Shown here: positions 1-8,259 of the stretch, in pieces
How positions within the stretch are numbered: the stretch's first letter is position 1
How the letters are laid out: every line of letters starts with the position of its first letter
Origin: Treponema sp.
GTDB lineage: Bacteria > Spirochaetota > Spirochaetia > Treponematales > Breznakiellaceae
DNA: 32,862 nucleotides
Reading direction: 5' to 3'
Assembly (NCBI GenBank): GCA_031264395.1
Contig: JAISEB010000263.1
Span: 1 to 32,862, forward strand
Program-made: the position numbers and the translations under genes
The notes under the pieces: generated by a model
What the model was told of the DNA's origin: nothing
Database searches by the model: none
What the model saw: the letters and a program-made list of their open reading frames with translations, nothing else

Positions 1-572
1 ATTTTATTTCTATTTATATAACTTGCTATCAACAACACTACTGCAACAAATATTGAACCAAGCATTTCGTGTGGCATAGTCCATAAGGCGGTACTATATG
101 GATTGCCGCTACCAAAAAAAGTTGATAAAAAAGTATAACCAATAACTTTAAATAGGCTCGAATCAAAATTATAACACCATGACAGCCATGTATTTTTTCC
201 CAAAACATCAATGGCTTTAAAATTAAACATCAAACTTGATTTCATCAAAAAATGGCTGATTAATGCCATTGAAAAAATTGGTATCCCAAGGCGTGGTATT
301 CTTTTTATTATCATGGCCGCCAATTTTGTGAAATCAGATTTTTTTATAAAAGCCATTGAAAGTACAATACCAGACAGAACAAAGAATATTTTTACCGACA
401 GCCCGCCATCTAATAATAGTCTAAAATATCCATTTTGGAGGTTTGTCAGAAAGCGAGGCTGGTTTGGAACATCATAAGTAAACGTTAATGCCGTATGACC
501 CATACAAGCAATTAAAGCTGACCAGCCACGTAATCCATCCAGGTAATTTATTCTATTCTCGTTCTTTATCAT
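1..572 (-). CDS. Acyltransferase 3 family membrane protein (OafA/YrhL-like), 3' end beyond the window start
   Basis: Minus-strand reading frame from ATG at 572, open to base 1 (MIKNENRINYLDGLRGWSALIACMGHTALTF...GGLSVKIFFVLSGIVLSMAF...). NYLDGLRGWSAL and FFVLSGIVLS are typical of acyltransferase 3. A GGAGGT RBS lies just upstream. Not in the ORF track because it runs off the window. Confidence 0.85.
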   Translation of the reverse strand, partial: MIKNENRINYLDGLRGWSALIACMGHTALTFTYDVPNQPRFLTNLQNGYFRLLLDGGLSVKIFFVLSGIVLSMAFIKKSDFTKLAAMIIKRIPRLGIPIFSMALISHFLMKSSLMFNFKAIDVLGKNTWLSWCYNFDSSLFKVIGYTFLSTFFGSGNPYSTALWTMPHEMLGSIFVAVVLLIASYINRNK

Positions 573-597
573 TTTTATACCTCCGTTAAAGTCTCGT

Positions 598-628
598 ATA
601 ATATTGTAATTATTTAACAAATTGTCAA
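598..628 (-). promoter_or_regulatory. Possible sigma70-type promoter for the acyltransferase gene
   Basis: Minus strand TTGACA (628-623) and TATTAT (603-598), spacer 19 nt (long), followed by GGAGGT and ATG. Confidence 0.35.
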
Positions 629-690
629 GTCATTATTTTCACCGTCATGGACGGCGGCGCTTTTTAAATTCCGGTTTTTATGTCATTTAA

Positions 691-887
691 CGCGCAATAT
701 ATGAAAACAATTACCGCCCCATCCTGGATGGGTATTTGAATGTGCAGAAGGCCTGGAATGAAATAGAATGCGGCAACCACTATGTCAGATCCATGGCAAG
801 CTTGGGTATTTACACACAGAGAAAAGACGAAACCGGAAAACTTTTCCGCCGTGTTGAAGTAATAGAGTTGTTCAATAACTTCCTTTA
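691..887 (+). pseudogene. Orphan coding fragment without a start codon, unidentified family
   Basis: Open frame RAIYENNYRPILDGYLNVQKAWNEIECGNHYVRSMASLGIYTQRKDETGKLFRRVEVIELFNNFL* preceded by an in-frame stop. Protein-like composition but no start, and its 3' end coincides with a hairpin-repeat half site. Confidence 0.35.
867..879. repeat. Half-site of the GTTGTTCAATAAC hairpin repeat
   Basis: GTTGTTCAATAAC at 867-879 is identical to the left arm of the hairpin at 1873-1885. Confidence 0.6.
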
Positions 888-919
888 AAAACCAGAGTTA
901 CCCTTATCGCCGCCGCCAT

Positions 920-1771
920 TCACCCTTTCACGCCCGCGGCGATGAGCTTTTCCGCCCTTTCGTCATAGGCCGACTTGTCCCAGTCCCCGTATATTTCCAC
1001 GGAGGAAAAACCCGCCTCTTGGAGCAGGCGGCGCAGTTCGGAGGCGGCGTAGAGGCGCTGGGTAAAAACCTTCTCGAAGCGCTCCCCTTCTTTCAGGAGT
1101 ATCCACCGGTTTGTAAGGGCCGCCCAGGAATCGGCCGGTTCGGATTCGACAAGCACCGTGTAACCGGCGCGCTCAAACCATTCGCTTCTGCCGAAATCCC
1201 GCACGGCCGTTTCCTTGCCCAGCGTCTCGATGATGAAGACGCCGCCGGGCTTGAGGGACTCAAAAACATTGCGGGCCACTACAAGATCATCTTGGGGATT
1301 TTCGAAATATCCAAAGGAAATATAAAGGTTCACCGCGGCGTCAAAGAACAGGGGCCGTTTGAAGGACCGCGCGTCTTCGCGGATAAACTCTATGTCAAGA
1401 CCTTCGTGAAGGGCGTCTTCCCCGGCGGTACGGAGGTAGGTTTCGGTGATGTCAACGCCGGTAACGGCGAAGCCCCGGCGGGCAAACTCCAGGGCAACGC
1501 GGCCAAAACCGCAGCAGAGATCCAGAAGGCGGGGGCCTTCCGCCCCGCCGCGCGCGCTCCGCACGGGTAAAGAGCCGGCTTCTTCCTCACGGGAGGACGA
1601 ATACTGATTCAGGCGGACAAGGGAAATCACCCCGTCGGCGACACGCGGCACCTCGGCCCAATGAGCGTCGTCAAACATGATCGGGGCGTAACGCGCCCAG
1701 AAATCTTCGTCATTGAACCATTCCTTCCTGCGTTCCACACTTCGATTATACCGGAAAAACGGGAAATACAT
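920..1771 (-). CDS. Class I SAM-dependent methyltransferase
   Basis: ORF of 283 aa with LLDLCCGFGRVALEFARRGFAVTGVDITETYL (motif I) and downstream Rossmann-type motifs. Confidence 0.85.
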   Translation of the reverse strand: MYFPFFRYNRSVERRKEWFNDEDFWARYAPIMFDDAHWAEVPRVADGVISLVRLNQYSSSREEEAGSLPVRSARGGAEGPRLLDLCCGFGRVALEFARRGFAVTGVDITETYLRTAGEDALHEGLDIEFIREDARSFKRPLFFDAAVNLYISFGYFENPQDDLVVARNVFESLKPGGVFIIETLGKETAVRDFGRSEWFERAGYTVLVESEPADSWAALTNRWILLKEGERFEKVFTQRLYAASELRRLLQEAGFSSVEIYGDWDKSAYDERAEKLIAAGVKG

Positions 1772-1776
1772 AGTGG

Positions 1777-1811
1777 ACCTGTTTAGTAACCCGGTTGGTT
1801 ACTAAACAGGT
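1777..1811. repeat. Perfect hairpin, class A loop (CGGTT)
   Basis: ACCTGTTTAGTAACC / GGTTACTAAACAGGT, 15-bp stem, loop CGGTT. Confidence 0.9.
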
Positions 1812-1814
1812 CTT

Positions 1815-1858
1815 GCGATTTTTCAGGCTAAAGCACGGCTTTAGCCTTGCAAAATCGC
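1815..1858. repeat. Two-tier hairpin
   Basis: Outer GCGATTTT/AAAATCGC and inner AGGCTAAAGC/GCTTTAGCCT (10 bp perfect, loop ACG). Confidence 0.85.
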
Positions 1859-1872
1859 GTTTTTAAGCGGAA

Positions 1873-1902
1873 GTTGTTCAATAACTGAAGTTATTGAACA
1901 AC
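1873..1902. repeat. Perfect hairpin, class B loop (TGAA)
   Basis: GTTGTTCAATAAC - TGAA - GTTATTGAACAAC, 13-bp perfect stem. Confidence 0.9.
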
Positions 1903-1970
1903 CTTAATGTTTCCTCACAGCGCCCTTAATTTCTTGATTCTCCCTTCCGGTATTGTTATATTATATAGGT

Positions 1971-2735
1971 ATGAAAGGAAACTGTTTTCTGTACGCCGTT
2001 TGGCTTGTGTCGTTTCCGTTTTTCTTTTCCTGCCAGGGCGGTCCCCGGAACGCGGCAGAGGCTCTTGAAAACACGGAATTTTCCCCCTATGTGATTGAAA
2101 AAGACATTGTTTCGCCCGAAAGACGCGGGCGTATTTCGGTTTCGCTTGCCATGCTTGCCCTTGACGGACAGGCGGAGTTTTCCCCCTTGTTAAAGAACCT
2201 GCTCTATGAGGGCATGGATTCAGGGCAGTACGCGGACAGGCGCATCGCGTATCTGGAAGGGCTTTCCCCGGACCTTGACAGGGCGGCGAGGGAAACGGGC
2301 GGGAAAGAAATCGTGTGGGAATATACGGAAACCTTTACGCCGATAACGGAGACTTCCGATCCGGATATCCTTGTGATAAGCCGGGACAGGGATTACTACC
2401 TGGGCGGCGCCCACGGCACAAGGGAAAAACAGTACTTTTCCGTCAGCCGTTCACGGGGAGCGGAGCTTGAGCCGGGCGATTTTGTCCCGCCCGAAAAAGA
2501 CGGGGCATTCCTCACGCTGATAGAAGACGCCCTCCGTGAATACTCGGGGCTCAGGCCCGGCGCCCTCCTCGGCGAAGGAGGCTTTTTCGAGGATGCGCTG
2601 GAAGAAATACCGGACAATTTCTACCCCGGCCGGGCCGGAATGGTCTTCAGGTGGAATCCCTATGACATAGCGCCCTACGCCATGGGGCCCATAGAGGTAA
2701 CCGTTCCCTGGGAGAAGATCAGGTCTCTTCCGTAA
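1971..2735 (+). CDS. Putative lipoprotein, DUF3298/RsiV-like
   Basis: ATG at 1971 inside ORF 1953-2735. N-terminus MKGNCFLYAVWLVSFPFFFSCQGG fits a lipobox. DYYLGGAHGTREKQYFSVSRSRGAELEPGDFV resembles DUF3298 (GGAH...). Confidence 0.6.
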   Translation: MKGNCFLYAVWLVSFPFFFSCQGGPRNAAEALENTEFSPYVIEKDIVSPERRGRISVSLAMLALDGQAEFSPLLKNLLYEGMDSGQYADRRIAYLEGLSPDLDRAARETGGKEIVWEYTETFTPITETSDPDILVISRDRDYYLGGAHGTREKQYFSVSRSRGAELEPGDFVPPEKDGAFLTLIEDALREYSGLRPGALLGEGGFFEDALEEIPDNFYPGRAGMVFRWNPYDIAPYAMGPIEVTVPWEKIRSLP

Positions 2736-2741
2736 AATCCC

Positions 2742-4433
2742 ATGAAAATCCGCAGCAGGATCATTTGGGTAGTACTGCCGCTCCTCGTCACGGCCCTGGC
2801 GCTCGCGGGGACGGCGTCCTATTTTTCGGCGGCAAACGGCATAACAAGAATAACGCGGGAATTTTTCGGATTCAAACTTCTTGAACTGCGCAAATACGCC
2901 GAAAACCAGTGGGCGCTGCTCATCGAAAACGGCTATGCCGGCAATCCTGAAATGGTGGACGCGGCGAAAAAGGCCCTTGAGATCTACGCCGGCAGCATAA
3001 TCCTCAGCGAAAGCGAAGTGATCTTCGCCCTTGACAATTCAGGGGCTGCCGCCATGTCCGCCTCTCTTGGAAACGCCCCTGAAATACCGGCCGGGGAAGG
3101 CGCCGCCCTTCTTCTTCTCCTTGACGAACAGGACGATGAACTTGTAACCGCCTTCGCGGGCGGAAAGGAGCGCGTCATGCGCTCCTTCTATTTTACCCCT
3201 TTTCAGTGGCGGATAATCCTGTCCGAGGAAAAGAGCAGTTTCTACCGGGACCTTGACCGCATCAAGTCAAGGACGGCGGCCGTTACGGCATTTTCCTCCC
3301 TCGCCGCCATCGTGCTGCTTGTCCTCTTTTCCCGTATAATAACAAATCCCCTTGTAAAGATGGTAGACGCCATGCGGAAGATCATCGAAACTACGGATCT
3401 TTCCTCGAGGGTGGACGTGACCTACGGCGACGAAACGGGCCGGCTTGCCCATACCTTCAACGTCATGACAGGCGCGCTTGAAAACGCCTACGCCCAGATC
3501 AAGCGCTACGCCTTTGACGCGGTTCTTTCGCAGAAAAAGGAACAGCGCATACGGCAGATCTTCCAAAAGTACGTGCCCCAGGATGTCATCAACGAATCTT
3601 TCAGGAATCCTGAACAGCTTTTGCCGGGCAAAAACATGGATCTGGCCGTGCTCTTTTCCGACATACGGAGTTTCACCACCCTTTCCGAAGGAATGTCCCC
3701 GGGGGACCTTGTGGAACTCCTCAACCGGTATTTTTCCCCCCAGGTTTCCGTCATATACAACAGGAACGGCATTGTCGACAAGTACATAGGAGACGCCATC
3801 ATGGCCCTCTGGGGAGCGCCTGTCGGGCACGGCGACGACGCCCTTCAGGCGGTTCTCTCCGGCATTGAAATGATAGCGGCGCTTGAAACCTTTAACAAAG
3901 ATCAGAGAGGGCGCGGGCAAAAGGAAATCAACATTGGCATAGGGATCAACTACGGGGAAGTAACGGTGGGCAATATAGGCGCCGAACAGAAGCGGGACTA
4001 TACGGTCATAGGCGATCCGGTAAACCTCGCTTCCCGCCTTGAGGGCCTTACCAAAATATACCGTTCGCCGCTGCTCATCTCCGAATTCCTTTACGGCGAA
4101 CTTGTAAAAGGGAGAACCGGAACGGAAGGAGCGGAACTCCGTTTCAGGTTGCTTGATACGGTAGCGGTAAAGGGAAAAACAAAAGGCGTCAAAATTTACA
4201 CGGTGAAGAACGGCCTTACGGACACCGAGCAAAAGGCGTGGCCCGTCCACGAAAAGGCCATGGAACTCTACTACCGCCGTTCCTTCCGCGAGGCGGCGGA
4301 GGCGTTCCGGGAGCTTCTTTCGCTGCTTCCCGGGGATTATAACGGCGAACATCTGTTGCGGCGCTGCGTCGCCTGCGCGCTCGATCCTCCTCCCGCCGGC
4401 TGGGACGGTGTTGAAATCATGCATTCCAAATAA
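2742..4433 (+). CDS. Membrane-anchored HAMP-domain class III adenylate/guanylate cyclase
   Basis: N-terminal TM, sensor region, second TM and HAMP (RIITNPLVKMVDAMRKI), then cyclase core VLFSDIRSFTTLSEGMSPGDLVELLNRYF...GDAIMALWGAP...GIGINYGEVTVGNIGAEQKRDYTVIGDPVNLASRLE. Confidence 0.92.
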   Translation: MKIRSRIIWVVLPLLVTALALAGTASYFSAANGITRITREFFGFKLLELRKYAENQWALLIENGYAGNPEMVDAAKKALEIYAGSIILSESEVIFALDNSGAAAMSASLGNAPEIPAGEGAALLLLLDEQDDELVTAFAGGKERVMRSFYFTPFQWRIILSEEKSSFYRDLDRIKSRTAAVTAFSSLAAIVLLVLFSRIITNPLVKMVDAMRKIIETTDLSSRVDVTYGDETGRLAHTFNVMTGALENAYAQIKRYAFDAVLSQKKEQRIRQIFQKYVPQDVINESFRNPEQLLPGKNMDLAVLFSDIRSFTTLSEGMSPGDLVELLNRYFSPQVSVIYNRNGIVDKYIGDAIMALWGAPVGHGDDALQAVLSGIEMIAALETFNKDQRGRGQKEINIGIGINYGEVTVGNIGAEQKRDYTVIGDPVNLASRLEGLTKIYRSPLLISEFLYGELVKGRTGTEGAELRFRLLDTVAVKGKTKGVKIYTVKNGLTDTEQKAWPVHEKAMELYYRRSFREAAEAFRELLSLLPGDYNGEHLLRRCVACALDPPPAGWDGVEIMHSK

Positions 4434-4480
4434 CCGCTTCCCTTAAGCCCGCCCGGTTTTCTTCCGAAAATAATAGCGGG

Positions 4481-4515
4481 AGCCTCTAAAAACCCGGCCG
4501 GGGTTTTCAGGGCTT
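4481..4515. terminator. Hairpin downstream of the cyclase gene, class A centre (ACCCGGCCGG)
   Basis: AGCCTCTAAAAACCC-GGCC-GGGGTTTTCAGGGCTT imperfect palindrome just after the cyclase stop; could be a terminator or a member of the dispersed hairpin family. Confidence 0.5.
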
Positions 4516-4575
4516 CCCCGGTGAATCCCGGTGAGGCCGAAGGGCTTTCCCGGAAGACCCTTTGGAGGAACTGCG

Positions 4576-4773
4576 ATGAAACGTTACTGCATAAAAAGCC
4601 GCGGCGGCCGGACTGAATATTTTGATATTGTCAGGGAAATAGAAGACGGATTTATTGTCCGGCTCACAAGAATAAGCGACGGAAACGAAAAAACCATTGA
4701 AGAATCACTGACAAAGCATCTTTTTGACATATGCCTCAAAACCGGCTACATCTACGAAGCCGCGACGGCTTAG
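4576..4773 (+). CDS. Small conserved-looking hypothetical protein (65 aa)
   Basis: ATGAAACGTTACTGC preceded by TTTGGAGGAACTGCG (GGAGG RBS); MKRYCIKSRGGRTEYFDIVREIEDGFIVRLTRISDGNEKTIEESLTKHLFDICLKTGYIYEAATA. Confidence 0.7.
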   Translation: MKRYCIKSRGGRTEYFDIVREIEDGFIVRLTRISDGNEKTIEESLTKHLFDICLKTGYIYEAATA

Positions 4774-4935
4774 CGGTCTGATTACACTAAAACCACGGAT
4801 ATGTGATTGGCGTTTTCAGGAAAAACCGCAGAGCTGCACGGAGTTTCACGGAGGAAGAACAGGGCATCGGCGTTTATTTTCATATACCGGGAAATTACCA
4901 GGTTTTGGAAGAATTTTTAACCGCAAGGTCAAATA

Positions 4936-4994
4936 AGTCGAAAAAGTTTCGGTACAAAGTTTCGCTTTCTCTTCCTTCTTCGGCTTTTTCGACT
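4936..4994. repeat. Inverted repeat, possible terminator
   Basis: AGTCGAAAAAG (4936-4946) / CTTTTTCGACT (4984-4994), 11-bp perfect. Confidence 0.5.
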
Positions 4995-5055
4995 CCGAGG
5001 TAAATTTTTTCTTCAATTCCGGTTGTTTGGTCCAAATGCCGCAGACTTCCGGCGG

Positions 5056-6315
5056 CTACTGGGTCAGGGCTTGCAGCGCCTGGCGTATTGAAGCGAGCTG
5101 ATTGTTAAGATTTTCTATTGCCTCAGCCTGTTCGGCGCCGCGGGCGCGGAGTTCGGCGATTACCGCGTCCTGCGCGGCGGCCGTTCCGGCAAGTTCGGCG
5201 TTCCGCGACTGAAGAGCGGCAACGGCGGCGTCCCGCGATGCGATGTCCGCCTCGCGGGAGACGTCAAGCGCCCGCAGGGCCTGTATGTTTTCCTCATACT
5301 CGGAAACGCGCCGGGCAAGATCGGAACCCTCCGCGTTACGGGCCGCGGCGCTTTCGGCAAGCCGGGCGTTTTCCGCCCTGAGTTCCGCGATGATCCCCTC
5401 CGGGTTCTCCGGGGAAAGGGCCGCGCCCGGCGAATTTCCGTCGTTCCGCCTCATGGCGGCCTCCAGAGCGCCGGCCGCCCGGACATAGATTTCCTTCCGG
5501 GATCTAAAGGCGGCTATCCCCTGAAAGGCCGGGGTTTCAAGAAAATCCTTTATGCTCAAAAGAACGTCCTGCGCCCCGGCAAAATCCCCGTTGCCCGCGC
5601 GGGCGTTCACTTCGGCGTACAGGCCCGCAAGCTGGCCTTCAATGACGGCCAGCTTTTCCTGCTCCCCCGAAAGGCGCGCCAGTTCATTCCGGGCTCCGGC
5701 AAGGGCGGCGCTGGTTCCCGCGAGGGCCGCCCCGCTTTCTTCCGAAACGGCGGCAAGCTCCCTCGCGCGCTCCTCAAGCTGGACGCGCAGTTCCTCTTCC
5801 CTGGCGCGGGATGTTTCAAGAACGAGCGTTCTTTCATCGTGAAGGGTATCTATCCTCCGGCGGTATTCCTCCTGAAGCCGCGTGAGGTATTCGCGGCGCG
5901 TTTCCGCCTCAAGGCCCGCGGCCTCCTGAAGCTCCTGAAGCTCCGTGTCGACGCCTTCAAGCCGGGAAACAACAAGAGCAATTTCCCTTTCCTTTTCCGT
6001 AATGCGTTCGGCGGTTTCCCTGCGTATTTCCCGGATCAGGGCGCGCTCGGCGGCATTGTACACCACCCTCCCCTGCCGTATCTGGAGATCCTCTTTTTCC
6101 TGTACAAAGAAAAGAAAAAAAACGCCGCCTGCAAGCAGGAGGACGCACGCGGCGTTTACAACAAAGGGAAAAAATACGCCGCGCTTTCCCGGCTTCCCCG
6201 GCGCGGAAAGGGACAGCCGGTTTTTCCCGGCGGCGCTGTCAATTCCGGCAAGTATCTCTTTCTGCTCGTCTATGGAAATCCCCGACGCGGTATCAAAAAC
6301 AACTTCGTCTTTCAT
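5056..6315 (-). CDS. Membrane-anchored coiled-coil protein of unknown function
   Basis: 419 aa; cytoplasmic N-terminus, one TM (GVFFPFVVNAACVLLLAGGVFFLFFV), then a long Glu/Arg/Ala-rich coiled coil. Starts about 10 bp after the parC stop, same strand. Confidence 0.75.
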   Translation of the reverse strand: MKDEVVFDTASGISIDEQKEILAGIDSAAGKNRLSLSAPGKPGKRGVFFPFVVNAACVLLLAGGVFFLFFVQEKEDLQIRQGRVVYNAAERALIREIRRETAERITEKEREIALVVSRLEGVDTELQELQEAAGLEAETRREYLTRLQEEYRRRIDTLHDERTLVLETSRAREEELRVQLEERARELAAVSEESGAALAGTSAALAGARNELARLSGEQEKLAVIEGQLAGLYAEVNARAGNGDFAGAQDVLLSIKDFLETPAFQGIAAFRSRKEIYVRAAGALEAAMRRNDGNSPGAALSPENPEGIIAELRAENARLAESAAARNAEGSDLARRVSEYEENIQALRALDVSREADIASRDAAVAALQSRNAELAGTAAAQDAVIAELRARGAEQAEAIENLNNQLASIRQALQALTQ

Positions 6316-6324
6316 TACGCTTCC

Positions 6325-8247
6325 TCATTTTACATCGACGCCGGCCGCTTCCTTCGCGGCAAGGCGCACCCCGCCGGCCTTAAGGCCCCTGACGTTGTAA
6401 TCCTGGGCCTTGAAGGTTTCGGAAAGAACCTTGAGCCGGGGTTTGGGGACATATTTAACGCTGAAGGTGAATTTGGACCGGGTGTCGAAGTGGAGAATTT
6501 GCGCGCCGTCGGGAACCGGAAAATAGTCCTTGTTCATTATCCAGCCTTCAATAACAAAACGCTTGATAAAGGGGAATCCCGCGGCCTTGTCCCTGTAAAT
6601 AATCGTAAAAACCGTTCCGGCAAGAAGCTCCTTGTCGGCGACGCCTATCCACCATGCGCCTGCGCCCACAAAGAGTTTGTCCGGCAGATCCGTAACGGTA
6701 TACATACCGTTTTTGCGGATGACAAGAATACGGTCAAAGGGCGAAACCTCGGCGGCCACGGCCCCGGTGGAAACGGAGGAACCCAGGTAGCCGGTTTTTT
6801 TGTCGTAGCGCAGCTCCACGTCCCGCTTGACCACTTCCTTGATGTCGATCTTGTCAAAAGCGCCCACTCTGGTTTTGCGCGCCCCCCTGCCTGCTTCCTC
6901 GTTGGCCTTTACCTTTTCGATAATTTCCTTGAGGAAGCTCACGGAATAGGCGACGATGTTCTTGAGGTGGGCGTTAATCTCCTTGATGCGCGCCTGAATC
7001 TGCTGCATCTCTTCCTTTGCCCTGTTGATGTCGTAAAGGGAAATTCTGCGGATGGGAATGCGAAGGAGGTGTTCCACGTCGTCGCCGCTTACGCCGCGGG
7101 GGCCCACTTCCTTGAGGAAGGGTTTGAAGCCGGAAACAACCGCGTCTTCAACGCCCCTGGCGGTCTTCATCTTTTCAATGGCCTTGTAGATCCGCTCCTC
7201 AATAAAAATGCGCTCCAGAGTACGGAGGTGAAATTTGTCAAGGAGCTCCTACTTTACAAGCTCCAGTTCTTTGGTAAGGATCTTTACAAGCTGCTTCGCG
7301 TGATGTTCGATTACTTCGGTAATGCTCATCACCGAAGGAAGGCCGTCGCGGATCACAAGGAGGTTCACCGAGATGGACTGCTCGCATTCGGTAAAACCGA
7401 AAAGGGCGTCCACGGTTTCCCCGGCGTAAACCCCCCGGGCCAGCTTTATCTCTATTTCAACCTTGTCCGAGGTATAATTGCTGATTCCCTGTATTTTGAT
7501 CCGCCCCGCCTTTGCCGCGGTATCGATGCTGTTGATAATGCTTTCGGTGGTTGAACCGAAGGGAAGCTCGGTGATAAGGATGCGCTTGGGGTCGGATGTG
7601 TCGAGCTTCGCCCTGACCAGAACCTTGCCGTTTCCGTCCTGGTAGCCTGAAACGTCGACAAGGCCGCCTGTGGGAAAGTCCGGGTAAAGCTCGAACTTCT
7701 TTCCCAAAAGGCACGCCTTTTCCGCTTCCAGCACTTCAATGATGTTATGCGGCAGTATCTTTGTCGACATGCCGACGGCGATTCCCTCCGCGCCCATGAC
7801 AAGAACAACGGGGATCTTCGCGGGAAAAAGAACGGGCTCCCTGTTGCGGCCGTCGTAGGAGTCGGCCATGGCGGTAAGCTTGGGATTGTAAAAAACATCT
7901 TTGGCAAGGGCGCTTACCCGGCACTCGATGTAGCGGGGCGCGGCGGCTTCGTCGCCGGTGTGGATATTTCCGAAGTTCCCCTGCCGGTCGATAAAGTAAT
8001 CCTTGTTCGCCAGCACCACCAGAGCGGAACCGATGGAGGCGTCGCCGTGGGGGTGGTACTTCATGCACTCCCCCACAATATTGGCTACCTTGTGGAATTT
8101 CCCGTCGTCTTTGTTAAAAAGAGTATGGAGAATCCGCCGCTGTACGGGCTTGAGGCCGTCCTCAAGATCAGGAATGGCCCTGTCCTTGATAACGTAGGAC
8201 GCGTATTCCAGAAAGTTTCTGTCAAAGAGGTTTTTTATGTACGCCAT
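6325..8247 (-). pseudogene. parC: DNA topoisomerase IV subunit A (ParC), interrupted by an in-frame TAG at 7251-7249
   Basis: N-terminal part (8247-7249): LFDRNFLEYASYVIKDRAIPDLEDGLKPVQRRILHTL...AAPRYIECRVSALAKD...TKELELVK*. The same frame then continues ELLDKFHLRTLERIFIEERIYKAIEKMKTARGVEDAV... to the stop at 6325, as expected for one continuous ParC. Confidence 0.88.
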
Positions 8248-8259
8248 AAACTCCTCCCG

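Noticed and set aside
211-477. 88-aa plus-strand ORF
   Set aside because: Antisense to the acyltransferase 3 gene, which has clear family motifs and an RBS.
1777-1902. CRISPR array
   Set aside because: The repeats are palindromic hairpins with differing sequences, without regular repeat-spacer periodicity or cas genes.
3267-4424. Long antisense ORF opposite the cyclase (and similar ones at 5839-7554, 7747-8832, 8908-10128, 11330-12388, 14226-15692, 18425-19549, 25752-26861, 26900-27955, 27861-28973)
   Set aside because: They lie opposite well-supported genes in GC-rich DNA where stop-free antisense frames are expected. Their translations lack recognisable motifs.
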